The notes beneath the pieces were generated by a model. The model ran no database searches, was not told the origin of the DNA, and was given only the letters and a program-made list of their open reading frames with translations. A DNA stretch of 64,000 nucleotides, taken from positions 124,001-188,000 of the forward strand of contig SAQL01000011.1 in the NCBI GenBank assembly GCA_004020645.1. The letters are read 5' to 3'. The stretch comes from Mesorhizobium sp. Its GTDB lineage: Bacteria > Pseudomonadota > Alphaproteobacteria > Rhizobiales > Rhizobiaceae. Positions within the stretch are counted from its first letter, which is position 1; every line of letters begins with the position of its first letter. A program made the translations under genes and the position numbers. Shown one piece after another: positions 52,010 through 60,107 of the stretch.

Positions 52010-52243
52010 TTACGCGGCGCGTCGTTGAGCGAGGTGGAAACCCGAACGGCCTTGACGGGGCTCGACGGCGGTCACGATGCTGTGGTGGTGATCGCAGTAC
52101 ACGCGGTCAGGCGAAGTTGGCCCAGCACAAAAGCGGTGACCGCCGGGTACTGACCGATCTTCGCGAACCGGGAAGCGGCATTGATAGGGGCCTAGCTTAA
52201 TGAGGGGGACGTCGCTCGTAGTTAGTCTGGTATTTTCCGGCAT
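52010..52243 (-). CDS. Small protein resembling the C-terminal domain of GcrA
   Basis: A 77 aa protein. The pattern CRFPV....HRFCAGPTSPDRVYCDHH matches the C-terminal Cys/His motif of GcrA cell-cycle regulators (CxWPIG...HFCG...YCxYH), which binds sigma-70 domain 2. The N-terminal DNA-binding half of GcrA is absent. It may be a free-standing sigma-binding module or a decayed gcrA. The ATG at 52241-52243 was chosen (MPENTRLTTS). Confidence 0.6.
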   Translation of the reverse strand: MPENTRLTTSDVPLIKLGPYQCRFPVREDRSVPGGHRFCAGPTSPDRVYCDHHHSIVTAVEPRQGRSGFHLAQRRAA

Positions 52244-52531
52244 GATGTCTTTCTGGTTCCTGAAGGTTGGCCGTACGTCATCGCCATGATCCAATAGTCT
52301 GATTTTCCACTGTGGAGGACAGCGACTGCGTCGGGCGAGTTTATCTCGCTTGGCTGGCTATGGAACACCATGTGGTGTCGGTAACTGCTTCAAGCAATTG
52401 CTTGCGGCTAGAAGCCACACCGCTGCTGATGAGTGAGCGAAGCAGGCATCCTTGTCCGTGCCGGTTGACCCCCGGGGCGGTTTGTCCGAAGGCGGGGTGG
52501 GTGCGGCTTGTGGGGCCCACCACGCTGGGTG
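52244..52531. other. Gene-free region before MITE copy 2
   Basis: About 290 bases with no supported gene. It ends in a short palindrome (GTGGGGCCCAC) next to the inverted-repeat element. Confidence 0.4.
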
Positions 52532-52742
52532 AATTACGGTAACAGTGCACTATTTCTTTTCCTCGTCTGCTGCGTTCCCGATGCCTTTCCGGTTTGCTCG
52601 GCAATCCAGTGCAGAGTGCTTCGCTGCCTATCGGCCGCGCAGATGCCGACATCGGCGGTGCCGCAATGCAAGTCGAGCCATGCGTTCAATCTACACACAA
52701 CGACAGCCGAACAAACATGGCGAAAAGTGCACTGTCATAATT
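52532..52742 (-). mobile_element. Small inverted-repeat element (MITE-like), copy 2
   Basis: 211 bp with ends AATTACGGTAACAGTGCAC / AGTGCACTGTCATAATT and an interior that matches copies 1 and 3 along its whole length with scattered substitutions and small indels. No open frame is kept. Confidence 0.8.
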
Positions 52743-52886
52743 CCTTGGTGTTCAAAGACCGAGGACGCCAGCGGGGGGCGTTCATTCCGCCTCTCGCCAG
52801 AGTTGGGCGCGAAATTCCGTTCCTATGTTTTCCAGGCGATCCGCGAGAAGGCGAACTGAGAGACATGCTCGGCTGCCCGACAAAGA

Positions 52887-52915
52887 CCCGCTGCCTCACG
52901 GTGGCGGGGCCTTTT
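52887..52915 (+). terminator. Hairpin with T run
   Basis: CCCGCTGCC, loop TCAC, GGTGGCGGG (9 bp stem with two G-T pairs), followed by GCCTTTT. This has the form of an intrinsic terminator, though no gene ends close upstream on the plus strand. Confidence 0.55.
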
Positions 52916-52960
52916 GATGGGCACACCGGAACCAGAGCTTGGCGATCCGGTTAACTGGAT

Positions 52961-53125
52961 ATGCCAAACAAAATCAAAGACCCGCCACCGAAGCCCGCCC
53001 CGAAGAAGACACCTGTCCGTCGTCCCGATAAGGAAGCATCGCCGGAGCCTGAACATGTGGACCCGCCGCCACGAGACGTGCGCGAGGCTCCGGCACCAAA
53101 TCCAAACGGCGATAGGAAGTCCTGA
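52961..53125 (+). CDS. Small proline-rich protein
   Basis: A 54 aa frame: MPNKIKDPPPKPAPKKTPVR followed by RPDKEASPEPEHVDPPPRDV. It is basic in the first half, acidic in the second, and rich in Pro (over a quarter of residues), so likely disordered. The ribosome site is weak (CTGGAT). Third-position G/C bias and the lack of a competing frame make it a plausible gene. Function unknown. Confidence 0.5.
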   Translation: MPNKIKDPPPKPAPKKTPVRRPDKEASPEPEHVDPPPRDVREAPAPNPNGDRKS

Positions 53126-53371
53126 CCGCCGCGCAAGAACGACGCAGCGCCTCGCCGGTTCATGACGGCGGCCTTCATTTCGGAAGCGGAATGACCCCTC
53201 AGCGCGGGTCGACCCTAGCGAGCCTGTGAGGGTCACCATAGGCGAGGTGCCGATGTGGAGCGAGATCGCACTATAGGCGCATGGGCAAGGTCAGATGTCT
53301 TGGCATTGCTCGGATAGAGGCAATGGGCGATACTGTGGCTTGATCACCGGTACTCGACCGCCAGAGGGAAA

Positions 53372-53554
53372 ATGACCGACAAGGAACGTGGGGAAGATAC
53401 GAGAATTGATATCTTCGATTTGCCCGGCACAACGGAGCGATACACCAGATACTATGAAAGGCTGGGGCTGTATGGGCGGCTGAAGGTGACTTCCGGGGTG
53501 GTGTTCATCGCGATTTGTCTCTTCGTACTCTGGCTGGAGATCACGAGCCACTAG
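53372..53554 (+). CDS. Small single-helix membrane protein
   Basis: A 60 aa protein: a charged N-terminal part (MTDKERGEDTRIDIFDLPGT, then ERYTRYYERLGLYGRLK) and one C-terminal helix (VVFIAICLFVLWLEI). An AGAGGG ribosome site precedes the ATG. Not recognised. Likely anchored with the N-terminus in the cytosol. Confidence 0.55.
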   Translation: MTDKERGEDTRIDIFDLPGTTERYTRYYERLGLYGRLKVTSGVVFIAICLFVLWLEITSH

Positions 53555-53602
53555 CATCGCCCGACCCCGCTAGAGTGGGAGGTCGTCATCGCTCTTGGAG
53601 GA

Positions 53603-53800
53603 TTAGGCGGGAGCCTCGCGCCGAACGATCAGCGCTGAGGGGATGTTCTCGTTGATGTGGTCGGCATCGACGTCACGGAAAGCGACGTCACCGGGTTGCG
53701 GACTGTGAAATGCGTTGACGGCAAGCGTCCGCGGCTTGTGCCAGATTGGTCTAAGTCGTTGGTCTAAGTCGCTGTGGTCGATTTTGCTAAGTAGCTGAAT
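53603..53800 (-). pseudogene. Possible 3' gene remnant
   Basis: An open frame of 65 codons without a start, ending WHKPRTLAVNAFHSP then QPGDVAFRDVDADHINENIP and SALIVRREAPA. It looks protein-like (regular acidic pattern, natural C-terminus) but is cut upstream by TAG beside a 13 bp tandem duplication (TTGGTCTAAGTCG at 53746-53771). No family recognised. Confidence 0.35.
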
Positions 53801-53830
53801 CTACAGGTAAACTTGGCAAAAATAGACCAA

Positions 53831-53844
53831 TGGCGGAGAGAGCG
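53831..53844 (+). repeat. attL-like copy of the tRNA-Ser 3' end (14 bp)
   Basis: TGGCGGAGAGAGCG, identical to 57235-57248, which covers the CCA end, discriminator base and acceptor arm of the tRNA-Ser gene. Same orientation, 3.4 kb apart, with AT-richer DNA between. Reads as an integration scar. Confidence 0.55.
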
Positions 53845-54081
53845 AGCGCCAGCGCTCCATCGTGGTATAATAATTTCAATCACTTAGCTGTTTTGCCAGG
53901 GCCAGAACCAGAGCCAAAACCAGAGCAAGAGGTGGCTCGCAACCTCGCATTTCGCTAGGGTGTGACGCCGTCTTTTCCAAATGGCAGCGTTGCCTATCGC
54001 GAATAGCGTTGGCCTTCGGCGCTACTAAACAGGGTGCGGCCGTCCTCCATCTAATGGGTGGAGGGACGATCAGCCGTGTAG

Positions 54082-54432
54082 CTACTGTCCCGCCATGGCG
54101 AGGTGATAGCCCTCCACAATGGCGCGAATATCGGAATCGGTCTCGACCAGACCGCGCCAATCGGCCGCAAAGGAAGGCGAGGCCTTCCACGCGACCAACT
54201 CCCATTCACAGGATGTAATCGCTTCCACGGCGTTGCCACGTTCGGCAAAATAGCCTTTGACGCAATCGCGATAGGTTTGTCTTGCATCGCCGGCCGGCTC
54301 GACCAAAGCCGGCCGGCTGAATGCGGCCTCGGCTCGATCGGCGAGGCCATTCATCCCTATCAGCATGATGACAGGCAAGGCGCAGAGGCCAGCCAAGAAA
54401 CCAACCACAAGACCAGCGAAAAACTTAAGCAT
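54082..54432 (-). CDS. Small membrane-anchored protein, function unknown
   Basis: A 116 aa protein with one N-terminal helix (MLKFFAGLVVGFLAGLCALP, extending to residue ~26) and a soluble part with two cysteines (YRDCVKGYFAERGN, TSCEWELVAWK). The ATG at 54430-54432 is used; another in-frame ATG lies ten codons earlier. Not recognised. It lies in the AT-richer segment between the two 14 bp repeats. Confidence 0.6.
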   Translation of the reverse strand: MLKFFAGLVVGFLAGLCALPVIMLIGMNGLADRAEAAFSRPALVEPAGDARQTYRDCVKGYFAERGNAVEAITSCEWELVAWKASPSFAADWRGLVETDSDIRAIVEGYHLAMAGQ

Positions 54433-54528
54433 TGTCGGACTCCTCATAAATCGGCTTGGCATTAGGCGTTATCGCGGCGATCCACGGAGGCGCTGGCGCG
54501 ACACGTTTGGTGTTAGCAGCCGTGTAGG

Positions 54529-54924
54529 TCACGGTCCGGCCACGACTTGCCCCGGAATGCCAAGCTCTTGCGCGGTTGGCCGCCTTTTTGCTGTCCGTTG
54601 GTGCGGCGGTTGCGTTGATGCCAGCGACGTTGAAGACTTCTTTGCACCGGGGGCATCCTGTCGCCAACCCTGCAACGTCATGCAGTTTTTGATGAATCGC
54701 TGTTCGGCAATGGCATTATCTATCGCGTTGCCAAGCGCCGCGCCGGCAACATAACTCGGCGACCCCATTGCGATGTATCCTTGATGGACGCTGGGTGCGA
54801 GCATATTGCACTTGGCTTGCGCATATTCCAACGGCGGTCCCGGCATGTACTGCGTGTAGGTAGCCGTCTGACACCCTGCGATAGCGAATACTGACCCAAC
54901 AGCCAATAGATTAATAGCTCTCAT
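54529..54924 (-). CDS. Putative lipoprotein
   Basis: A 131 aa protein with a lipobox (LAVGSVFAIAGC, Cys at 18). The mature part has CNMLAPSVHQGYIAMGSPSY, a glycine/alanine segment (VAGAALGNAIDNAIAEQ) and KNCMTLQGWRQ, similar to small rhizobial lipoproteins. After GWRQ the frame runs into a basic tail (QPPHQRTAKRRPTAQELGIP). A second frame at 54425-54667 continues with equally protein-like sequence (SKKAANRARAWHSG ... PNAKPIYEESDNA) and meets the next gene's ATG, so a frameshift near 54650 may have altered the C-terminus. Confidence 0.6.
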   Translation of the reverse strand: MRAINLLAVGSVFAIAGCQTATYTQYMPGPPLEYAQAKCNMLAPSVHQGYIAMGSPSYVAGAALGNAIDNAIAEQRFIKNCMTLQGWRQDAPGAKKSSTSLASTQPPHQRTAKRRPTAQELGIPGQVVAGP

Positions 54925-55387
54925 ATCCAACACCCCAATTATTACTGCCCTTTGCAGAAACCGGGATATGAAATTGGCCTTACCGCGAGTTTAAGATCAC
55001 GAGTGGTCAGTCGAGATTGCTGAAAAGGTGCTTAAAAAAGCTATACTAAATGTTGGCAGTGCTCGTCTATCTCGCTTGGCGATACGCGACCGGAAAACAG
55101 AGTGCCACCACCTCTCAGAATGAGAGTCCAAGCCTCGCAGAACGCGCTGTATAGATGAAATTACACTTGGTAATGTTCTGCATCCAGCAGTCACGCGTGA
55201 GCCGTTGAGCCGCCAAATATTGACAAATTTAATTAACTGTGAGAGAAGAAAAGGTCAGCACAACTCGAATTGACGTTGCCTGGCAGACAATGCTCGACCA
55301 CGTCGTATCGAGGGTCAGCACACTGCTTGCGGGAGAAACGCAGGTGGCCGCGAACTTGGTCGGGGACCACTAGTCGCTACGCCGTTC
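54925..55387. other. AT-rich gene-free region
   Basis: About 460 bases between the lipoprotein gene and MITE copy 3. No supported gene. Base composition is lower in GC than the rest of the window. Confidence 0.45.
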
Positions 55388-55602
55388 AATTACGGTGATA
55401 GTGCACTATTTCTATCCCTCGCCTGCCGCGTTCTCGATGCTTTCCGGTTTGCTCGGCAATCCGGTCCAGAAGTGCTTCGCTGCTCATCGGCCGCGCAGAT
55501 GACGACATCGGCTGCGCCGCAATGCAATTGGAGCCATGAGTTCAATTTACACACAGCGACAGCCGAGCAGACATGGGCAAAAGTGCCCTGTCACCGTAAA
55601 TC
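55388..55602 (-). mobile_element. Small inverted-repeat element (MITE-like), copy 3
   Basis: 215 bp with ends AATTACGGTGATAGTGCAC / AGTGCCCTGTCACCGTAAAT. The interior aligns with copies 1 and 2. It lies inside the tRNA-Ser-bounded segment. Confidence 0.8.
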
Positions 55603-55819
55603 GTAAATTCCCGCTGCAATGGCTCATGGACTATAACCCGCGGCCCGTTTCGGCTTGCGCGTAAGCGTTCCTCCGCGATAGGTTCATAGCGCGGCAGTTC
55701 TTTTTTTAATACAACAAGCCAAGCCTGAGGGGACGTGCAGATCGTTGCGGGCGGCAATTAAGCGATTTGTGATTTGGCAGCCGATGACCGCCTGCTCTAA
55801 ATACGCGAGATCTAGGTCT

Positions 55820-56815
55820 ATGATTGAACTGCTGACCGATCAACACGAGACCGATCGCCTGTTCCGCCAATGGGTCGACAGTCTGGTACATGGTAGTGCC
55901 GAGAATCCCAATGGGCGAGTGATAGACGGCACCGGAATCATTTTCTCAAACAGCCGAAACGGTGGATTAGGGCCAATTAGAGACCAGATAATGCTCGGCC
56001 TTGCTTCATCCCTCGGTACGTGGGTTGTGAAGATCGTTCGGCCTGACGTTCAGCAGCAGGACAAGGGCAAGCTGACCGTAATGGGCCATGATGAAAAAGG
56101 GCGATCATTGCTTCTGCGGCAAGGCTGGCTGAAGGAAAATCCGATCTCGCGCGAAGTTCGAGAAGACTTTGGAGAACTTAGTGGATTAGAGCCTGTCCCT
56201 TTGAGAGTGCGAGGGCAGCTTTCGTCCCGCCAATGGTATGTTGTTTCAGATATTTCGTCTGTGGGCGGCATTCCGACAGAAACTGCGGCCTTCGTGAATG
56301 CCTGCTCAAGAGCACGGTCCAAAGCCGGCAGTGGGACATCCAAATTCATCGAATCTGAGACATATCGGTTTGGGCTGGACGAACAGGGGCGGACCAAGAA
56401 GGTGACGATCCCCGGCGGAACCAAGGAAGTCGAGGACATGCAGGGACATGTTTGGGCCGAGCTGAAGAGACTTGTCGGGAATTCGCTAACAAAGCCTACA
56501 AACTACGGATATTCGGTCGACGCAATGATCGAGAGGGCGAAGGCTCTCATCGAGATCAAGACCGGGGTGTCCGCCCATGACATCTATGAAGCGGTGGGCC
56601 AATTAGCCCTCTACCCATCATTGATAAGGCTGCCTGTCGACCTTAAGCCAGTTCTCCTAATTCCGGACCGGCCATTGCTCCGGCCGCAGATGGCAACCGC
56701 GCTGGAAGCTCAGGGAATTGAGGTACATTTCTACTCAGTCGGCAGTGTGGGGAAGAAGCCGACAGTCACCTTTTCGCCGACATTCCTTCGGCGATGCCGA
56801 AAACTGACGCTATAA
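55820..56815 (+). CDS. PD-(D/E)XK nuclease-like protein of unknown role
   Basis: A 331 aa soluble protein with no family name known to me. The C-terminal third has a PD-(D/E)XK pattern: HVWAELKRLVGN (helix with Glu), SVDAMIERAK (Asp), ALIEIKTG (E-x-K) and YEAVGQLALYP (following helix with Gln). The N-terminal ~230 residues are unassigned (FRQWVDSLVHGS..., GLGPIRDQIMLGLASSLGTW). The ATG at 55820 has a weak AGG site; upstream codons are unlike the rest. GC is clearly lower than in the core genes, as expected for recently acquired DNA. No methyltransferase or partner gene is adjacent, so a classical restriction system is unlikely. A defence or DNA-repair role is speculation. Confidence 0.65.
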   Translation: MIELLTDQHETDRLFRQWVDSLVHGSAENPNGRVIDGTGIIFSNSRNGGLGPIRDQIMLGLASSLGTWVVKIVRPDVQQQDKGKLTVMGHDEKGRSLLLRQGWLKENPISREVREDFGELSGLEPVPLRVRGQLSSRQWYVVSDISSVGGIPTETAAFVNACSRARSKAGSGTSKFIESETYRFGLDEQGRTKKVTIPGGTKEVEDMQGHVWAELKRLVGNSLTKPTNYGYSVDAMIERAKALIEIKTGVSAHDIYEAVGQLALYPSLIRLPVDLKPVLLIPDRPLLRPQMATALEAQGIEVHFYSVGSVGKKPTVTFSPTFLRRCRKLTL

Positions 56816-57234
56816 TGACCCTATGAGCGGTTTTTCCCGTCAAAGGGCTGCTAACCAGGTTTGTCAGGCATTTCGGCCAAAGATCGCCAGCGGCGGTGGT
56901 TCATGAGAGCACGAGAGGTACGCTGGCGCGGTGTGATTGCGCCATTACCGGCGCGTGTCGCCTGATGGCGTAACAAAGTAAAGTAACTTGCCAAGCAGAA
57001 TGCTGGGAAAAGGTACGATCCGTGCCGGCACAGTGATGTCTGCCTGTAGCCGCGCATTGATTCAATCTTACTTATTTAGCCATGCCTGGCCCTTTAGATG
57101 ACTTCGATACACTGTCCTACTGATCGTCCGGTTATCCATCGCGGTCCAATCATATCCGATTGCAAATGTAGGGTAGTGAGGGTTCTGACGATCGCGATTA
57201 AAAAATGAGCCATTTCAATTGGTAACACTTAAAC
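56816..57234. other. AT-rich region between the nuclease-like gene and tRNA-Ser
   Basis: About 420 bases downstream of the tRNA 3' end. No integrase gene or other supported frame. This is the position where an integrase would be expected in an active island. Confidence 0.5.
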
Positions 57235-57324
57235 TGGCGGAGAGAGCGGGATTCGAACCCGCGTTACGGTTTCCCGTAAACACACTTTCCAGGCGTGCGC
57301 CTTCAACCACTCGGCCACCTCTCC
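57235..57324 (-). tRNA. tRNA-Ser (anticodon GGA)
   Basis: 90 nt including encoded CCA. Acceptor arm GGAGAGG pairs with TCTCTCC (one G-T), discriminator G, D-arm GGCCGAGTGG, anticodon loop CTGGAAA with GGA, a long variable arm TTTACGGGAAACCGTAA typical of class II tRNAs, and T-arm GCGGGTTCGAATCCCGC. Reads UCC and UCU serine codons. Its 3' end is repeated at 53831. Confidence 0.96.
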
Positions 57325-57746
57325 GTCTTAGCATTTTCGCCGCGGCCGGTTTCACCGCGCGGGTTGGGGAGATGCGTCTCCCTTGGGGATTGCGGTCCGG
57401 AACTCCGCACCGTGGGCGCCGTCAACCAGCGGACACCTTTTCCCCCGCACCTGAGCCGTCAAAGCAACAGGTGCGGGGCTCATCTAGTCGATCCGGTGCC
57501 GAATGCCAAGACATAACGGCACTCTATTCGCTTTGTCGGACAGGGATGCCCTGTCCATGCCACCAGCACTGCCCTGGTAGCCGATCGCCGCGATCGGCGG
57601 CGGCGTCTTTGCCGACCGGCGCGTCAGCGGCGCAAACTGGCGGCGTAGGTTCAACTTCGCGTGTCGCGATTGCGGATAAAGCGCACAGATCCTATTTATC
57701 AGGCCGATACAGACATCTGATAAGCTTCCGGGGAGGTAAGGTCTGG
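57325..57746. other. Intergenic region upstream of tRNA-Ser and the small membrane protein
   Basis: About 420 bases holding the tRNA-Ser promoter (minus strand) and the promoter of the next gene. It includes a 10 bp perfect inverted repeat (57443-57478, CCCCGCACCT / AGGTGCGGGG, 16-base loop) and a smaller one (GCCGATCG / CGATCGGC, 57580-57598). No gene seen. Confidence 0.5.
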
Positions 57747-58064
57747 ATGTTCCGCTTCGTCTTCCGTCTGGCGGCACTGGTTGCGCTTTCGGTTTCCGTC
57801 ATCATGGCGGTGATCGACGCGACGCGCTCGGTGGCGGCCTCCGCGCTGGTCATGACCCCGCTCAACACGAGCTGGCTCGCCGTCTCGCCGGATACGCGAA
57901 GCGCCTTCGAAAGCTTCGTCCGCGACAAGCTTGGTCCGCTGCTGTGGGACGGCGCCATCGCCTGGGTGCTCAACCAGCCCGGTTTCGCCGTGTTTGCGGC
58001 GGTTGCCTTCATTCTCTACTTGATCGGCTACAGGCGGGAGCGGCCGACCGGGCGGTTCGCCTAG
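57747..58064 (+). CDS. Small two-helix membrane protein
   Basis: A 105 aa protein with an N-terminal helix (FVFRLAALVALSVSVIMAVIDATRS) and a second near the C-terminus (GFAVFAAVAFILYLIGYRR). The central part MTPLNTSWLAVSPDTR is conserved in proteins next to msrA in rhizobia, as far as I recall. A GGGAGG site lies upstream. Function unknown; 81 bases before msrA. Confidence 0.72.
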   Translation: MFRFVFRLAALVALSVSVIMAVIDATRSVAASALVMTPLNTSWLAVSPDTRSAFESFVRDKLGPLLWDGAIAWVLNQPGFAVFAAVAFILYLIGYRRERPTGRFA

Positions 58065-58098
58065 ACTTGATGATTTGCTGTTGATGACCTTCTGGCGT

Positions 58099-58134
58099 CC
58101 CCAAACAAAGAGAAAGCCCCAAACAAAGAGAAAG
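58099..58134 (+). repeat. 18-bp perfect tandem duplication in the msrA leader
   Basis: CCCCAAACAAAGAGAAAG occurs twice head to tail (58099-58116, 58117-58134), just before the msrA ribosome site (GGGAG). Confidence 0.92.
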
Positions 58135-58145
58135 GGAGACCGCAC

Positions 58146-58808
58146 ATGTTTCTCAGCGACATGCTGAACAAGAAACTCAATCTGCCGAAGCCTGCCGAGG
58201 CGTTGCCGGGCCGCGCCAAGCCTATCCCGACGGCATCCAACCATTTTGTCTCGAAGCGGCCGCTCAAGGGGCCGTATCCCGAGGGGCTGGAGACGGCGAT
58301 GTTCGGGCTGGGCTGCTTCTGGGGCGCCGAACGCCTGTTCTGGCAGCTTGAAGGTGTCTGGGTCACGGCCGTCGGCTATGCCGGCGGCGTCACCCCCAAC
58401 CCGACTTACCAGGAAACCTGCACCGGCCTGACCGGCCATGCCGAAGTCGTGCTCGTCGTTTTCGACCCGAAGATCGTGCCCTATGCACAGCTTCTGAAGC
58501 TGTTCTGGGAAAGCCACGACCCGACGCAAGGCATGCGCCAGGGCAACGATGTCGGCACCACCTACCGCTCGGCGATCTACACGTTCGGCGATGCGCAATA
58601 CCAGGCGGCGATCGCCTCGCGCGACGCCTACGAGGCCTCGCTGCGCGGCGCCGGTCGCGGCAAGATCACCACCGAGATTGCGCCGGCGCCGGAATTCTAT
58701 TTCGCCGAGGAAGACCACCAGCAATATCTGGCGAAGAATCCCTACGGTTATTGCAATCTGCAGGGCACCGGCGTCGCCTGCGCCATCCCGGCTGCCGTCT
58801 CCGCCTGA
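58146..58808 (+). CDS. msrA: Peptide-methionine (S)-S-oxide reductase MsrA
   Basis: Repairs S-sulfoxides of methionine in proteins. The 220 aa protein has the catalytic GCFWGAE (C57), [20 protein letters not shown] and [24 protein letters not shown] later [12 protein letters not shown] holds the recycling cysteines. It has the ~45-residue N-terminal extension seen in rhizobial MsrA. The leader carries an 18 bp tandem duplication. Confidence 0.95.
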   Translation: MFLSDMLNKKLNLPKPAEALPGRAKPIPTASNHFVSKRPLKGPYPEGLETAMFGLGCFWGAERLFWQLEGVWVTAVGYAGGVTPNPTYQETCTGLTGHAEVVLVVFDPKIVPYAQLLKLFWESHDPTQGMRQGNDVGTTYRSAIYTFGDAQYQAAIASRDAYEASLRGAGRGKITTEIAPAPEFYFAEEDHQQYLAKNPYGYCNLQGTGVACAIPAAVSA

Positions 58809-59016
58809 GGCCTTTGGCGAGACGATGATCGGTGGCGCCGGGATGCGGCGCCACGCTTTTCCAAAGGGTCAAAATTCCGCGTGAATTTTGTTTCGGGCCG
58901 TGCCAGATTGGCCCGAAGCGGGAGGAAGACACTCCTGTCTGATGTCGCATGCCTGCCGGAGAACCGGGCAGGCAGGCGGTGCATAATGGAAAAATAACCG
59001 ACAGGGTGTGGATCAC

Positions 59017-60006
59017 ATGAAACGTATCGTTCTCGGCCTCCTGGCCGCAACTGCGATGGTTCTTCCGACCTTCGCCGCGGACATTCAGCCAGCACTTCTC
59101 TACGATCTCGGCGGCAAGTTCGACAAGTCGTTCAACGAAGCGTCCTACAACGGCGCCGAAAAGTTCAAGGCCGAAACCGGCATCGCCTATGTGGAATTCG
59201 AGGTCTCAAACGCCACCCAGCGCGAGCAGGCACTGCGCCGTTTCGCCGAGGACGGCCGCAATCCGATCGCCATGGCGGGCTTCTCCTGGGCAGATGCGTT
59301 GGAGAAGATCGCCGTCGAGTTTCCAGAGACCAAGTTCGCCATCATCGACATGGTCGTCGACAAGCCCAATGTCCGCTCCGTCGTCTACAAGGAGCAGGAA
59401 GGCTCCTACCTCGTCGGCGTGATGGCGGCGATGGCCTCGAAGACCAAAAAGGTCGGTTTCATCGGCGGCATGGACATTCCGCTGATCCGCAGATTCGGCT
59501 GCGGCTATGTCGGCGGCGCCAAGGCGGCCGGCGCGACCGATGTCATCCAGAACATGACCGGCGACACGCCGGCAGCCTGGAACGATCCGGCCAAGGGCGG
59601 CGAGATCGCCAAGACGCAGATCGACCAGGGCGCCGACGTGATCTACGCAGCGGCAGGCGGCACCGGTGTCGGCGTGCTGCAGGCAGCGGCCGACGCCGGC
59701 AAGCTCGGCATCGGCGTCGATTCCAACCAGAACGGCCTGCAGCCCGGCAAGGTGCTGACCTCCATGGTCAAGCGCGTCGACGTTGCCGTCTACAACACCT
59801 TCATGGACGCCAAGAACGACAAGTTCACCGGCGGCATCAACGATCTCGGCCTCAAGGAAGGCGGTGTCGACTACGCCATGGACGACAACAACAAGGCGCT
59901 TGTCGACGACGCGATGAAGGCGGCGGTCGAAAAGGCCAAGGCCGACATCATCGCCGGTACCATCAAGGTGCACGACTACATGTCGGATAATTCCTGCCCG
60001 TATTGA
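59017..60006 (+). CDS. BMP-family ABC transporter substrate-binding protein (nucleoside type)
   Basis: Periplasmic receptor of 329 aa with a signal peptide (MKRIVLGLLAATAMVLPTFA, cleavage before ADIQP). The BMP/PnrA family motifs are present: LLYDLGGKFDKSFNEASYNGAEKF, SNATQREQALRRFAEDG, and GFIGGMDIPLIRRFGCGYVGGA; the Asp/Asn residues of the nucleoside pocket lie in these. It is followed by a strong terminator, so it can be made in excess over the ATPase and permeases 1.1 kb downstream. The ATG at 59017 is preferred to a GTG at 59008. Confidence 0.93.
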   Translation: MKRIVLGLLAATAMVLPTFAADIQPALLYDLGGKFDKSFNEASYNGAEKFKAETGIAYVEFEVSNATQREQALRRFAEDGRNPIAMAGFSWADALEKIAVEFPETKFAIIDMVVDKPNVRSVVYKEQEGSYLVGVMAAMASKTKKVGFIGGMDIPLIRRFGCGYVGGAKAAGATDVIQNMTGDTPAAWNDPAKGGEIAKTQIDQGADVIYAAAGGTGVGVLQAAADAGKLGIGVDSNQNGLQPGKVLTSMVKRVDVAVYNTFMDAKNDKFTGGINDLGLKEGGVDYAMDDNNKALVDDAMKAAVEKAKADIIAGTIKVHDYMSDNSCPY

Positions 60007-60026
60007 TCGACCCGACACTGATTGCG

Positions 60027-60060
60027 AACCGCCGGGGCATGGTCCCGGCGGTTTTGTTTT
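60027..60060 (+). terminator. Intrinsic terminator after the BMP-protein gene
   Basis: AACCGCCGGG, 7-base loop, CCCGGCGGTT and then TTGTTTT: a 10 bp perfect stem with a U tract, 20 bases after the stop codon. Confidence 0.94.
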
Positions 60061-60107
60061 GGGGCAGCAGTTTTTCCTCCAAACAATATCAGCCATTCAG
60101 GACAGCG

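Noticed and set aside
54997..55194. 65-codon minus-strand frame before MITE copy 3
   Set aside because: No ribosome site, no coding bias and no recognisable motif in AT-rich DNA.
58952..58972. Hairpin CCTGCCGG/CCGGGCAGG upstream of the BMP gene as a purine riboswitch
   Set aside because: Only a short bulged stem is visible; no three-way junction or conserved purine aptamer core was seen.
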